Positions 1 through 5,849 of a stretch of DNA of 11,031 nt are shown here, in pieces. The stretch comes from GCA-2688265 sp964527395 (GTDB lineage: Archaea; Nanobdellota; Nanobdellia; Woesearchaeales; GW2011-AR9), in contig CAZGQD010000044.1 of assembly GCA_964527395.1 (NCBI GenBank), positions 1 to 11,031 on the forward strand, in the 5' to 3' direction. A model generated the notes under the pieces. That model ran no database searches. It saw nothing but the letters and a program-made list of their open reading frames with translations, and was not told where the DNA came from. The translations under genes were made by a program, and so were the position numbers. Positions within the stretch are counted from its first letter, which is position 1; every line of letters starts with the position of its first letter.

Positions 1-104
1 ATTTTCGAACCAAAACGAGGTTTCATACAACGATTATAAACATAATATAACTATCAACTCTTACTCAACATCATCAAAAATATCCTATTCGAACTACTAC
101 TCCA
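1..104. other. Non-coding left edge, nothing clear
   Basis: AT-rich sequence with no supported gene. TATA-like stretches (ttataaac near 35-42 and taatataac near 45-53) could be the original promoter of the RPA32-like gene if the palindrome at 105-224 was later inserted between promoter and gene. This is a guess and no other signal is seen. Confidence 0.3.
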
Positions 105-224
105 AGAAATAAGTCACTGCCGCCCATCGAGGCCCTGCTCAAATTTTCAAAAATCTAAAATCCAACGGATTTTCCTAAACTCAATTTAGAGCAGATAAAG
201 GCCGTGCCGCAGTGACTTATTTCT
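105..224. repeat. 120-base three-part palindrome upstream of the RPA32-like gene
   Basis: Perfect 16-base arms AGAAATAAGTCACTGC (105-120) and their complement (209-224) enclose a second stem, GGCCCTGCTC (131-140) with GAGCAG (189-194) and GGCC (200-203), and an apical hairpin AAAATCC-aac-GGATTTT (157-173). The whole can fold into one long stem-loop. It ends 20 bases before the ATG of the next gene, so it would lie in its promoter or leader. It lacks the ACAAGAC core of the elements at 5382-5842 and 8919-9056, so I treat it as a separate kind. It may be a miniature inverted-repeat element or a structured leader or RNA; the sequence does not decide. Confidence 0.75.
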
Positions 225-244
225 AAATAGTAAAACATCATAAA

Positions 245-1234
245 ATGAACCAAGCAACAATAGAATCAAAAAAGGAACCTAAGAAACCAAAATCCGCTTT
301 GAGAGACACAGCAAAAATCATCACTATCAATAAGCTCTCTCAAGGTCAAATAGTCCAAATAGAAGGCAGAACTACTTTCCAATTAAACATCAACCCTTCA
401 AAATCAGAGGAAATGCTGCAATCAGCAGCGACTGGAAATGCAAAAACTGTAGTTTTTGCGTCTGGAAACAATGTTTCCATGAATTTTACTAAATTTACAA
501 GTATGTCAAAGATTCACATTCTTGGCACTGTTTTAAACATAGAAAAGCAAGGCAACATTACAAACATCCTTATAGATGACGGCACAGGCTCCATTATCAT
601 CAGATCTTTCGAAGAAAACAAAACCATAGAATCACTAACAACAAACAAAATAATCCGTTGCATTGGTAGAATCCGTGAATACAATGAACAAATATACATT
701 TTCCCTGAAATAATTAAAGAAACAAACACAGGATGGCTACATTGGCTCCATAGCAAGCTTAACAACTCAAAAGAAACATCTACAACAAAAAAAGCCAAAA
801 CAAAAACAACAAAGCAACCAAAATCAAAAATGCAGAATTTAAATTCTGCGCCTGGAAAGTCTAACTTTCCAAGTACCAAAACAGAAATTGAGCCTATTCA
901 AAAACAAATCAAAGCTAAAAAAGATCAAGAAGCTAAACAAAATCTCCAAATTGAAGTCAAAAATAACGAAACAAAGCCAAAAATAGAAAAACCACTCCAA
1001 ACCAAAGAAACTCCTTCAAAACCAAAAATACCTAAACAAGAAGAACAAAACCAAAACCCTTACGAACTTCTAATCAACATCATCAAAAACAAAGACTCAG
1101 GCCAAGGCGTCCCAATAGAATCTATCATCCAAGAAACTAAAGAAAACATCAAAGAAGCTAGTAAGTTCATAGAAAAGATGTTAGAACAAGGCGATATCTT
1201 CCAGAACGCTCCCGGTAAAGTTAAAGTATTATAA
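245..1234 (+). CDS. RPA32-like single-stranded DNA-binding protein (OB fold plus C-terminal winged helix)
   Basis: Likely the small or middle subunit of the archaeal replication protein A complex, which coats single-stranded DNA in replication and repair. A lysine-rich N-terminus leads to an OB fold at about residues 83-160, with recognisable segments ILGTVLNI, IDDGTGSIIIRSF and GRIREYNEQIYIFPEI. A long Lys/Gln/Thr/Pro-rich linker (about 170-270) follows, then a winged-helix region (about 271-329) like the C-terminus of RPA32. The order OB-linker-winged helix is typical of RPA32. Two or three palindromic elements lie inside the reading frame: about residues 57-80, just before the OB fold, and 196-210, in the linker; both places should tolerate insertion. 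The ATG at 245 is the only clear start. No partner RPA subunit is visible. It converges with the next gene, 10 bases between stops. A diverged copy of its last 50 or so codons lies at 2754-2943. Confidence 0.85.
   Translation: MNQATIESKKEPKKPKSALRDTAKIITINKLSQGQIVQIEGRTTFQLNINPSKSEEMLQSAATGNAKTVVFASGNNVSMNFTKFTSMSKIHILGTVLNIEKQGNITNILIDDGTGSIIIRSFEENKTIESLTTNKIIRCIGRIREYNEQIYIFPEIIKETNTGWLHWLHSKLNNSKETSTTKKAKTKTTKQPKSKMQNLNSAPGKSNFPSTKTEIEPIQKQIKAKKDQEAKQNLQIEVKNNETKPKIEKPLQTKETPSKPKIPKQEEQNQNPYELLINIIKNKDSGQGVPIESIIQETKENIKEASKFIEKMLEQGDIFQNAPGKVKVL
414..438 (+). repeat. Partial double-hairpin palindromic element, possibly interrupted by the next copy
   Basis: TGCTG-caat-CAGCA (414-427) forms a short hairpin and is followed by GCGACTGGAAA, which matches the hairpin 1, GCG(T/C)CTGGAAA junction of the complete copies at 439-483 and 831-875. 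The second hairpin is missing because a full copy starts at 439. This suggests one copy inserted into another. The stretch is short, so the call is tentative. Confidence 0.4.
439..483 (+). repeat. Double-hairpin palindromic element, copy A, in frame inside a gene
   Basis: Hairpin 1 is GCAAAAACT-gt-AGTTTTTGC (440-459). The spacer is GTCT. Hairpin 2 is TGGAAAC-aat-GTTTCCA (463-479), followed by TGAA. The unit is 45 bases, a multiple of three, and adds about 15 codons (roughly residues 66-80) to the RPA32-like protein without a stop. It shares the hairpin, GCGTCTGGAAA, hairpin plan with copies B (831-875) and C (2870-2915), while the stem sequences themselves vary with paired changes. Confidence 0.75.
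831..875 (+). repeat. Double-hairpin palindromic element, copy B, in frame inside a gene
   Basis: Hairpin 1 is the perfect palindrome GCAGAATTTAAATTCTGC (832-849). The spacer GCCT leads to hairpin 2, TGGAAAGT-cta-ACTTTCCA (853-871). The unit is again 45 bases and lies in frame in the linker of the RPA32-like protein, encoding roughly residues 196-210 (MQNLNSAPGKSNFPS). It is read in the same frame across the GCG-NCT-GGA junction as copy A (A-S-G versus A-P-G). Its right end, AAGTA, differs from the ATGAA of copies A and C. Confidence 0.75.
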
Positions 1235-1244
1235 AAATTATTAC

Positions 1245-2609
1245 TCACGCAAACACATAATACGCTCCCTTATACAAGCCTATTTTCTTTATATAACCAA
1301 ACCGAACTAATTCATTTATTTCTGAGTTGGCTGTTCCATAAGATACTTCATTCCTCTCCATATATTTTTTGGAACTAATAGATTTATTTTTCTTCAAAAA
1401 TTTCAAACAATTTTTTTGCCTATCATTCAGATCTTCGTAATCTTTCTCATAAAATTTTTTCTCCTTCTTATTATTTACTACTACTCTAAAAAAATCATCA
1501 TAAATCCCAAAAACCGGATCTCTCAACCCACTTTCTCGCATCAAATCTTTCATCCTTGCTATTCCTGAACCTAAACCTTCAATATACCCATAATCTCGAA
1601 GCAAACGATAAATATCTGGATTCCTACGAACAGATAAAGTGCCAAACAATTCACGCGGAAGATTCATTGGAATTGAACCAGGGTTAGTTATTTCAATTCT
1701 GTCATTAAAAATATAAATTTGAATAGAATCCTTACTAAAATAATCTCTATGAACAATTGCATTAATTATTGCCTCTCTCACAACATCTATTGGGTAATCA
1801 TATATCATCTTATTTCGCAACTTTCCACTTATCTCTATTTTCTTAGATATTTTATCTTTCACAAACGCTATAGATCTTTCTATAGATTCAATTATATTAG
1901 TTTTTATCAATTTATAAGACAATATTTTCACTGGCTCCACTCCTTCAAATTGCACCAATTTAATTTCTATTTGCGGACAAAAATTTTCTATTTCTTTTGC
2001 AAAAAAAAGTACAGCTACATTTTTCAACCTAAAACCTTCTTCTTCTAAGGCAAGTTCTTGACTAAGCAAAAAATTCTTAATTGAACTTTTCCTTAAGAAT
2101 CCTTCCTGACCTCTAACTTTCAAATATCCTCTAATTCTATCTTCATCAAGATCACTTAACTTTGCTTTACTAACCAATTCATCAAAATTAAGTATTTGTT
2201 TTTTACGAAGAAAATCTACTAATTGATTTCCTTCAACTTTTCTTAAAGTACTCCCAATTCTAACCCATACAACTCCTCCAAATGTATGAAAACCATCTCC
2301 TACAACTTTTTGAACTATCACAGAAACAATTAATTTGTCACCTATTTTCTTAACTTCTATTTTTGGAACTATTGCTGGAGATACACTCTCGGCAGCTGCA
2401 GACACTTTTTGTTGAATAATATCCACATTTTCCTTTACACCCAATATCTCTTTCTTATCACTAACCCCAATTATTATCATACCACCAAAACTATTAGCAA
2501 AACCACATATCAATTTTGAAAAAGTCTGAGAACTATGAAAAGACTGTTTAAACTCAACTTTATGAGTTTCTCCTACTTTTATAACTTCAATTAATTTCTT
2601 AGATTCCAT
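1245..2609 (-). CDS. AlbA_2/Schlafen-type domain protein with HATPase_c_4-like domain and winged helix (COG2865-like regulator)
   Basis: Probably a DNA-binding transcriptional regulator or helicase-related ATP-binding protein of the family often labelled RecG-like or putative transcriptional regulator. The N-terminal AlbA_2 domain (about 11-130) shows ETHKVEFKQSF and CGFANSFGGMIIIGVSD. The middle carries a GHKL-type ATP-binding domain (about 270-370) with VREAIINAIVHRDY (candidate Mg-binding Asn in INAIVHRDY), ITNPGSIP, and GLGSGIARM as lid motif. A C-terminal winged helix (about 395-454) ends the protein. Length 454 is usual for the family. The ATG at 2609 is preceded by a purine-rich leader and, 60 bases upstream, a TATA box next to TTGATAGTA repeats that are likely its own operator. 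It is flanked by the RPA32-like gene end and a second copy of that end, which suggests it arrived as an insertion. Its cellular role is unknown; family members occur in defence and mobile contexts. Confidence 0.85.
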   Translation of the reverse strand: MESKKLIEVIKVGETHKVEFKQSFHSSQTFSKLICGFANSFGGMIIIGVSDKKEILGVKENVDIIQQKVSAAAESVSPAIVPKIEVKKIGDKLIVSVIVQKVVGDGFHTFGGVVWVRIGSTLRKVEGNQLVDFLRKKQILNFDELVSKAKLSDLDEDRIRGYLKVRGQEGFLRKSSIKNFLLSQELALEEEGFRLKNVAVLFFAKEIENFCPQIEIKLVQFEGVEPVKILSYKLIKTNIIESIERSIAFVKDKISKKIEISGKLRNKMIYDYPIDVVREAIINAIVHRDYFSKDSIQIYIFNDRIEITNPGSIPMNLPRELFGTLSVRRNPDIYRLLRDYGYIEGLGSGIARMKDLMRESGLRDPVFGIYDDFFRVVVNNKKEKKFYEKDYEDLNDRQKNCLKFLKKNKSISSKKYMERNEVSYGTANSEINELVRFGYIKKIGLYKGAYYVFA

Positions 2610-2640
2610 TTTTCCTTAGCTTTCCTTCTCAAATATTCAA

Positions 2641-2746
2641 ATTGATAGTATTTGATAGTAAATTGATAGTATATAAATTTTCCTATTATTCCAACAGATT
2701 TACTATCAAAAACTCATTGATAGTATTTGATAGTAAATTGATAGTA
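2641..2746. promoter_or_regulatory. TTGATAGTA iteron array, likely operator of the AlbA_2-type gene
   Basis: Six direct copies of TTGATAGTA lie at 2642-2650, 2652-2660, 2663-2671, 2717-2725, 2727-2735 and 2738-2746, with one inverted copy at 2701-2709. They form two identical 31-base blocks (2641-2671 and 2716-2746) 75 bases apart. Within a block the units are spaced 10 to 11 bases, about one helical turn, so a protein could bind them all on one face. The left block overlaps the downstream edge of the TATA box of the regulator gene. Autoregulation by the AlbA_2 protein is the simplest reading. Replication-type iterons or binding sites of an unseen recombinase are alternatives. Confidence 0.75.
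2670..2677 (-). promoter_or_regulatory. TATA box for the AlbA_2-type gene
   Basis: On the minus strand AATTTATATAC ends directly against the TTGATAGTA array. A start about 26 bases downstream gives a leader of roughly 35 bases with a purine-rich GAGAAGGAAAG segment before the ATG at 2609. The repeats would then cover the TATA box to start-site region, consistent with repression. Confidence 0.5.
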
Positions 2747-2753
2747 AATTCCA

Positions 2754-2943
2754 ATCAAAAAAGACTCAGGCCAAAACGTCCCAATAGAATCTATCATTCA
2801 AGAAACAAAGCTAAAAGAAGCTAGTAAAATTATAGAAAAGATGTTAGAACAAGGTGACATTTTCCAGAATGCAGAATGTTTCATTCTGCGTCTGAAAAAT
2901 CCCATTTTTCATGAACGCTCCCGGCAAAGTTAAAGTATTATAA
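2754..2943 (+). pseudogene. Broken second copy of the RPA32-like gene 3' end
   Basis: This stretch aligns with 1082-1234, the last 50 or so codons of the RPA32-like gene, at roughly 90 percent by eye, excluding one insertion. Most differences are synonymous, and one is an in-frame loss of two codons (ETKENIKEAS versus ETKLKEAS), so the copy evolved as a working coding sequence before it was broken. It has no 5' part: homology begins immediately after the TTGATAGTA array. A 46-base palindromic element (2870-2915) interrupts it and shifts the frame to a stop at 2931-2933. The original stop position is at 2941-2943. It is probably the displaced host 3' end left by insertion of the segment carrying the AlbA_2-type gene, or the remnant of a tandem paralogue. 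Confidence 0.8.
2870..2915 (+). repeat. Double-hairpin palindromic element, copy C, with an empty site available for comparison
   Basis: Hairpin 1 is GCAGAATG-ttt-CATTCTGC (2871-2889). The spacer is GTC. Hairpin 2 is TGAAAAAT-ccc-ATTTTTCA (2893-2911), followed by TGAA. The intact gene at 1201-1215 reads CCAGAACGCTCCCGG, while here the same words are split as CCAGAA, 46 bases, CGCTCCCGG. The element is therefore a clean insertion, with a possible GAA or AA target duplication (2867-2869 and 2913-2915). At 46 bases it breaks the frame, unlike copies A and B. Confidence 0.8.
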
Positions 2944-2960
2944 AGAAAGAAAAAAAATTA
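2942..2960 (-). terminator. Oligo-T terminator of the Fic gene
   Basis: On the minus strand an AATTTTTTTTCTTTCTTT tract lies about 45 to 60 bases after the TGA stop of the Fic gene. Archaeal RNA polymerase terminates at such T runs without needing a hairpin. Confidence 0.5.
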
Positions 2961-3004
2961 ACTTACACAAAAACAATTAACTTCCCAAAGAAGAAGAAGA
3001 ATCT

Positions 3005-4276
3005 TCATCTCATCTGCCTATTTACTGACTTTAAATTATACAAAACTATTTTTTGCAAAACCAAACTAAGCATTTCATCATCACGTTTCTTATACTTCTT
3101 GGTAGCTTCCATATATTCATCATGTAATCCTAAAGGAATATCTAATATTGGTATATCTAAATACAAAAACAAATGAAAAATAAGCAAACGAGTTACCCTA
3201 CTATTTCCATCTACAAAAGGATGAATATACTGAAATTGGTTATGAAAATAAGCTACAAACTCAAATATCTCTCGAACACTCCTTTTTTTCTTAAATATAA
3301 ATTGATTATACTCTAATAATAAATCATCAAATTTCTCATCAATTTCATAGAAATCTAAAATCTTAAAGTTAGGGTTACCTTTAATATAAACTGGTACATT
3401 CCTAATCTTACCAACAAAATCAATTTCATGCCTCATTGCCAGAAGATGATACCTCAAAATCCTTTCTTTAGTCAAAACTCTCCCCTCAAAAAAATCTTCA
3501 AACATCAAACTAACTGCTTTTTGATAATTTTCCACTTCTTTTATATCTTTTAACCTCAAACTCCTAGGAACAATTTGGTCACGAAGCAAGGAAATTGTAT
3601 CTGAAAGCGTTATTGGGTTCCCTTCAAGACTAAGTGAATGTTTAACAAAAGAAAATTTATAACTCTCAATTACTTTCTTAAAATCTAAAAAATCTCTTTC
3701 TTTCAACTTAAAAAATAGCTTCCTCTCTCTTTGAATATCTTTAAAATAATCTCTAGAACTTTCTTTGACTGTATACATATCTAAATCAAAATAAGAAAGT
3801 AACTTCCCAATAAAAGAATTAAAAGGTATCATAGCTTCTATTGGCTTTTCTGAAAATAAAATTAATAACCCAGAGCGAAATAAAACATTCACATATTTGC
3901 TAAATGTAATACTACTTAAATCAAAATCTTTCAACCTAAACTTCTTTTTTTGCAAAGCTAAAGAGACAAATTTAGCCATAGAAGCTGTCAACAACCTTCT
4001 ATGGTTCAACTTATTATCTAAGCAATAATGTATCAAATCATTAAGTAACTGATGTTTAATACTAACAATAGGCTTAAAACCATGTCTGTCATATGAAATC
4101 AGACCATCATCTACCATTCGTAAAAGCATATCTTGAATTGCTGTTCTCTCAGATGGATGGCGCTTAAGAATCTTTACTATATTACTAGCTGTAACTGGTC
4201 CTCCATCACTATATACTGGTCCGTAAGTAGAAAGTGGAACTTTTCTTACGGAACTGTGTCTCGAATCCGTAACCAA
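3005..4276 (-). CDS. Fic domain protein with N-terminal winged helix and inhibitory motif
   Basis: Fic proteins usually transfer AMP from ATP to a hydroxyl of a target protein. The catalytic motif HPFVDGNSRVTR lies at residues 352-363: His352, Phe354, Asp356, Gly357, Asn358, Arg360 and Arg363 fit HxFx(D/E)GNxRxxR, although the usual GNGR is GNSR. An inhibitory helix motif SLSLEGN (214-220, (S/T)xxxE(G/N)) lies N-terminal to it, so this is a class II, self-inhibited Fic. Residues about 27-72 look like a winged helix, and 115-150 may be a second one. The start is TTG at 4276: no upstream ATG or GTG exists in frame, and a TATA box 28 bases upstream fits a leaderless message. The next ATG (residue 50) would cut the winged helix. 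Four TCCGTAA half-sites overlap the start region. The target protein is unknown. Confidence 0.85.
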   Translation of the reverse strand: MVTDSRHSSVRKVPLSTYGPVYSDGGPVTASNIVKILKRHPSERTAIQDMLLRMVDDGLISYDRHGFKPIVSIKHQLLNDLIHYCLDNKLNHRRLLTASMAKFVSLALQKKKFRLKDFDLSSITFSKYVNVLFRSGLLILFSEKPIEAMIPFNSFIGKLLSYFDLDMYTVKESSRDYFKDIQRERKLFFKLKERDFLDFKKVIESYKFSFVKHSLSLEGNPITLSDTISLLRDQIVPRSLRLKDIKEVENYQKAVSLMFEDFFEGRVLTKERILRYHLLAMRHEIDFVGKIRNVPVYIKGNPNFKILDFYEIDEKFDDLLLEYNQFIFKKKRSVREIFEFVAYFHNQFQYIHPFVDGNSRVTRLLIFHLFLYLDIPILDIPLGLHDEYMEATKKYKKRDDEMLSLVLQKIVLYNLKSVNRQMR

Positions 4277-4297
4277 GTTATAAAAAATAGTTACGGA
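4220..4297. promoter_or_regulatory. Four TCCGTAA half-sites across the Fic promoter and gene start
   Basis: Half-sites alternate in orientation: TCCGTAAG (4220-4227), CTTACGGA (4245-4252), TCCGTAAC (4266-4273) and GTTACGGA (4290-4297). They make two inverted repeats with 17- and 16-base gaps and centre spacings of 25, 21 and 24 bases. The outer pair lies between TATA box and start codon; the inner pair lies in the first 20 codons. This fits an operator, probably bound by the winged-helix part of the Fic protein itself (inference). Confidence 0.65.
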
Positions 4298-4301
4298 TGA
4301 G

Positions 4302-4308
4302 TATATAC
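4302..4308 (-). promoter_or_regulatory. TATA box for the Fic gene
   Basis: GGTATATACTC on the minus strand is centred about 28 bases upstream of the TTG at 4276, the distance expected for a leaderless archaeal transcript. It supports the TTG start. Confidence 0.5.
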
Positions 4309-4378
4309 CAATTCAAATATATCTAATTTATGTACCACATATACTCAATATAAACCTATTTTATAAACATTTCGCACA

Positions 4379-4406
4379 AAATACGACTATCAAAGACGTA
4401 TTTGAT
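4379..4406. repeat. Overlapping small inverted repeats between the Fic and SpoIIM-like genes
   Basis: AAATACG (4379-4385) pairs with CGTATTT (4397-4403), and ATCAAA (4389-4394) pairs with TTTGAT (4401-4406). The two pairings exclude each other. This lies upstream of the Fic promoter, in a 212-base gap that otherwise shows no gene. It could be a binding site; no function can be read. Confidence 0.35.
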
Positions 4407-4451
4407 ATAAAATAAACAAAATTCATAGATTGTCAACTTAACCTAAATCCC

Positions 4452-4501
4452 AAAAAAGTTTATGAAGAATGAACAAACGTTGGGGAGTTTATACTCCCCA
4501 A
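4452..4501 (-). terminator. Hairpin with the stop codon in its loop, followed by a T run
   Basis: On the minus strand TTGGGGAGT and ACTCCCCAA (4480-4501 as read on the plus strand) form a perfect 9-base stem. Its 4-base loop holds the TAA stop of the SpoIIM-like gene (4489-4491). About 25 bases further on the minus strand is CTTTTTTG (4452-4457). It may act as a terminator or as a 3'-end structure protecting the mRNA. Confidence 0.55.
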
Positions 4502-5334
4502 AACACAGGAGTCACATACACTTCAACTAAAGCAGCAAAAAACAACACTGCCAAACTAATAAGAACCATATCAAGGGCATCATAAAGTACTGAACTCTCC
4601 TCTAAATTATGCTTTATAACTGCAATTGAAATTATGCTCCCTGCTATTCCTGCTATAAAATACGCTGCTATTTCTACAATCCCATGAAACATATATCTCA
4701 TAAAACTAAATGTACCAACACTAAAATAATTAAACAAATTTACTGCACCAACCTCAGACATTATTTCAGCAATTCTTGATTTAAATAGCATTCCAACAGC
4801 TGCTGCAACAACAGAAGCATTCCATGTCAAAATAAACATAGCTCCAACTCCAAAAAGGAAACTAAACACTAAACAAAAGAACAACACTTTCAAATTATTA
4901 AAAAAAATGTTTGAAAACAATCCAAATGAAGTAATATTTCCTTGCACATGATTTTGTACTCCATTCATAGCTGCTATTTGTACATTAAAAACACTATCTA
5001 CTATTGACGAAGGTAACAAAACATAAAGCACTGCAAGTGTAATCACTACACCTACAAAAAAATGCAATAAAAACAAAAGCAATTTAGCATGCTCACGCAA
5101 CAAGATCCACTCATTATGTATCTCTAAATCAAGTTGTTCTTCATTCTTAATAGCATTATAAACTAAAGGAATCGAACTCATCACAATAAAAAACACCATT
5201 AATAATCCAGCATGCTCTGGAAATGATATGTACGCTAAAAACAAACTGACAAAAGAATAAAGTACTCCGACCAAAAACATCTCCCATGGTTTTTTCTTAA
5301 CCACAAACGGATTCAATAACGATTCAAGCACCAT
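4489..5334 (-). CDS. SpoIIM-family (DUF95) integral membrane protein
   Basis: A multi-pass membrane protein resembling stage II sporulation protein M, a family widespread in archaea where its function is not established. The opening MVLESLLNPFVVKKKPWEMF is characteristic of the DPANN versions. About six hydrophobic helices are visible: FLVGVLYSFVSLFLAYISF, an adjacent LLMVFFIVMSSIPLVY, LLLFLLHFFVGVVITLAVLYVL split by a polar turn, VLFFCLVFSFLFGVGAMFIL, the segment holding AAYFIAGIAGSIISIAVI, and a C-terminal helix. The conserved core with GVGAMFILTWN and an FHGIVEIAAYFIAG-like segment is the family hallmark. An upstream in-frame TTG (5349) would add five residues. I chose ATG at 5334 because the TATA box is about 30 bases before it but only 15 before the TTG. 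The mRNA ends in a stop-codon hairpin. Confidence 0.85.
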   Translation of the reverse strand: MVLESLLNPFVVKKKPWEMFLVGVLYSFVSLFLAYISFPEHAGLLMVFFIVMSSIPLVYNAIKNEEQLDLEIHNEWILLREHAKLLLFLLHFFVGVVITLAVLYVLLPSSIVDSVFNVQIAAMNGVQNHVQGNITSFGLFSNIFFNNLKVLFFCLVFSFLFGVGAMFILTWNASVVAAAVGMLFKSRIAEIMSEVGAVNLFNYFSVGTFSFMRYMFHGIVEIAAYFIAGIAGSIISIAVIKHNLEESSVLYDALDMVLISLAVLFFAALVEVYVTPVFWGV

Positions 5335-5360
5335 CAAATAGTAAAACAAACAAAAGCTCT

Positions 5361-5367
5361 ATTTAAA
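5361..5367 (-). promoter_or_regulatory. TATA box for the SpoIIM-like gene
   Basis: AAGTTTAAATAG on the minus strand is centred 30 bases upstream of the ATG at 5334. Transcription would begin after the alternative TTG at 5349, which excludes that start. The structured element at 5382-5693 ends just upstream of this promoter. Confidence 0.55.
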
Positions 5368-5381
5368 CTTATGTCAAAAGC

Positions 5382-5693
5382 GATGCTGGGTCTTTGTTCT
5401 GGCCTTTTGCAATAATTGGTAAAAAGTCTTTGGCGCGCTTGCCTCCTCACTGGCAATCCCACTCACAACAAGACTATTTCCACGAGCATTGTTTGCGTAG
5501 CGAACCTCAAAAATGGAACATTTTTCGCCGTTGTGACCAACGAGAACAAAACTTAGTGAAGAATGAACTAAGTCCCGAAAGCTGTGCTTGAGGACATAGT
5601 AAGCTCAGTGGAATGTACTTGCACTAAGTCTGGCCAAGCGCCACAGGACTTTTGTTAGAAAATCGCAAAAGGCCAGCTTAAGTACCCAGCATC
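5382..5693 (+). repeat. Large structured element I (core ACAAGAC, ACGAG, ATAGTAA, AGTGG)
   Basis: A 312-base, visibly GC-richer block without a credible gene. Nested arms pair: GATGCTGGGT (5382-5391) with ACCCAGCATC (5684-5693), CTGGCCTTTTGC (5399-5410) with its complement (5665-5676), and, imperfectly, TAAAAAGTCTTTGGCG (5420-5435) plus CTTG with CAAGCGCCACAGGACTTTT. Inside, CACTG (5448-5452) can pair with CAGTG (5606-5610). Further hairpins are AAAAATG-gaa-CATTTTT and ACTTAGT (5551-5557) with ACTAAGT (5567-5573). ACAAGAC (5468-5474), ACGAG (5482-5486) and ATAGTAAGCTCAGTGG (5596-5611) recur in elements at 5703-5842 and 8919-9056. It may be a structured RNA or a palindromic mobile element. It has no tRNA T-loop and I find no recognisable SRP or RNase P signature. 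Confidence 0.65.
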
Positions 5694-5702
5694 TAAAACA
5701 AT

Positions 5703-5842
5703 GGCTCTGTAGAAACCCTCTCGGGGCGCCTCTGCAAAACGAGATCATCAATACAAGACAAAACGACCTGAACGAACATAGAGAGTGAACGTGGAGAAGA
5801 GCCCATTCAGCCTCGCCCCGAATTAAGGGTTTCTACAGAGCC
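5703..5842 (+). repeat. Structured element II (same core, different terminal stem)
   Basis: A perfect 17-base terminal stem, GGCTCTGTAGAAACCCT (5703-5719) with 5826-5842, is followed by an 8-base stem, TCGGGGCG (5721-5728) with CGCCCCGA (5814-5821). The interior holds TCATCAATACAAGAC (5745-5759), then ACGAC, then CATAGAGAGTGAACGTGG (5777-5794). This lines up with TCATTCAACACAAGAC, ACGAG and ATAGTAAACGAAGTGG of element III. It starts ten bases after element I and ends eight bases before the stop of the small minus-strand gene, so it would lie in that gene's 3' untranslated region. Confidence 0.65.
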
Positions 5843-5849
5843 TCAAAAG

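Noticed and set aside
1719..2048. A 109-codon plus-strand frame opposite the AlbA_2-type gene
   Set aside because: It is the antisense shadow of a clear family member; the same holds for the frames at 514-879, 1060-1248, 6489-6674, 7584-7796, 9420-9647 and 10257-10532.
2641..2746. CRISPR array
   Set aside because: Units are only 9 bases with 1 to 2 base gaps, there are no spacer-like unique segments of 30 or more bases, and no cas genes are present.
2642..2824. A 60-codon open frame across the TTGATAGTA array
   Set aside because: It only translates the repeats (IVFDSKLIV twice) and then runs out of frame through the gene-end copy.
5394..5591. A 65-codon open frame on the plus strand
   Set aside because: It lies wholly inside structured element I, which explains the sequence through paired arms and shared core. 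The peptide resembles nothing known to me.
5382..5842. SRP RNA, RNase P RNA, tRNA or integron attC sites
   Set aside because: I find no SRP helix 8 tetraloop motif, RNase P conserved blocks or tRNA T-loop, and the arms lack the RYYYAAC and GTTRRRY boxes of attC. A covariance search with the known families would settle this.
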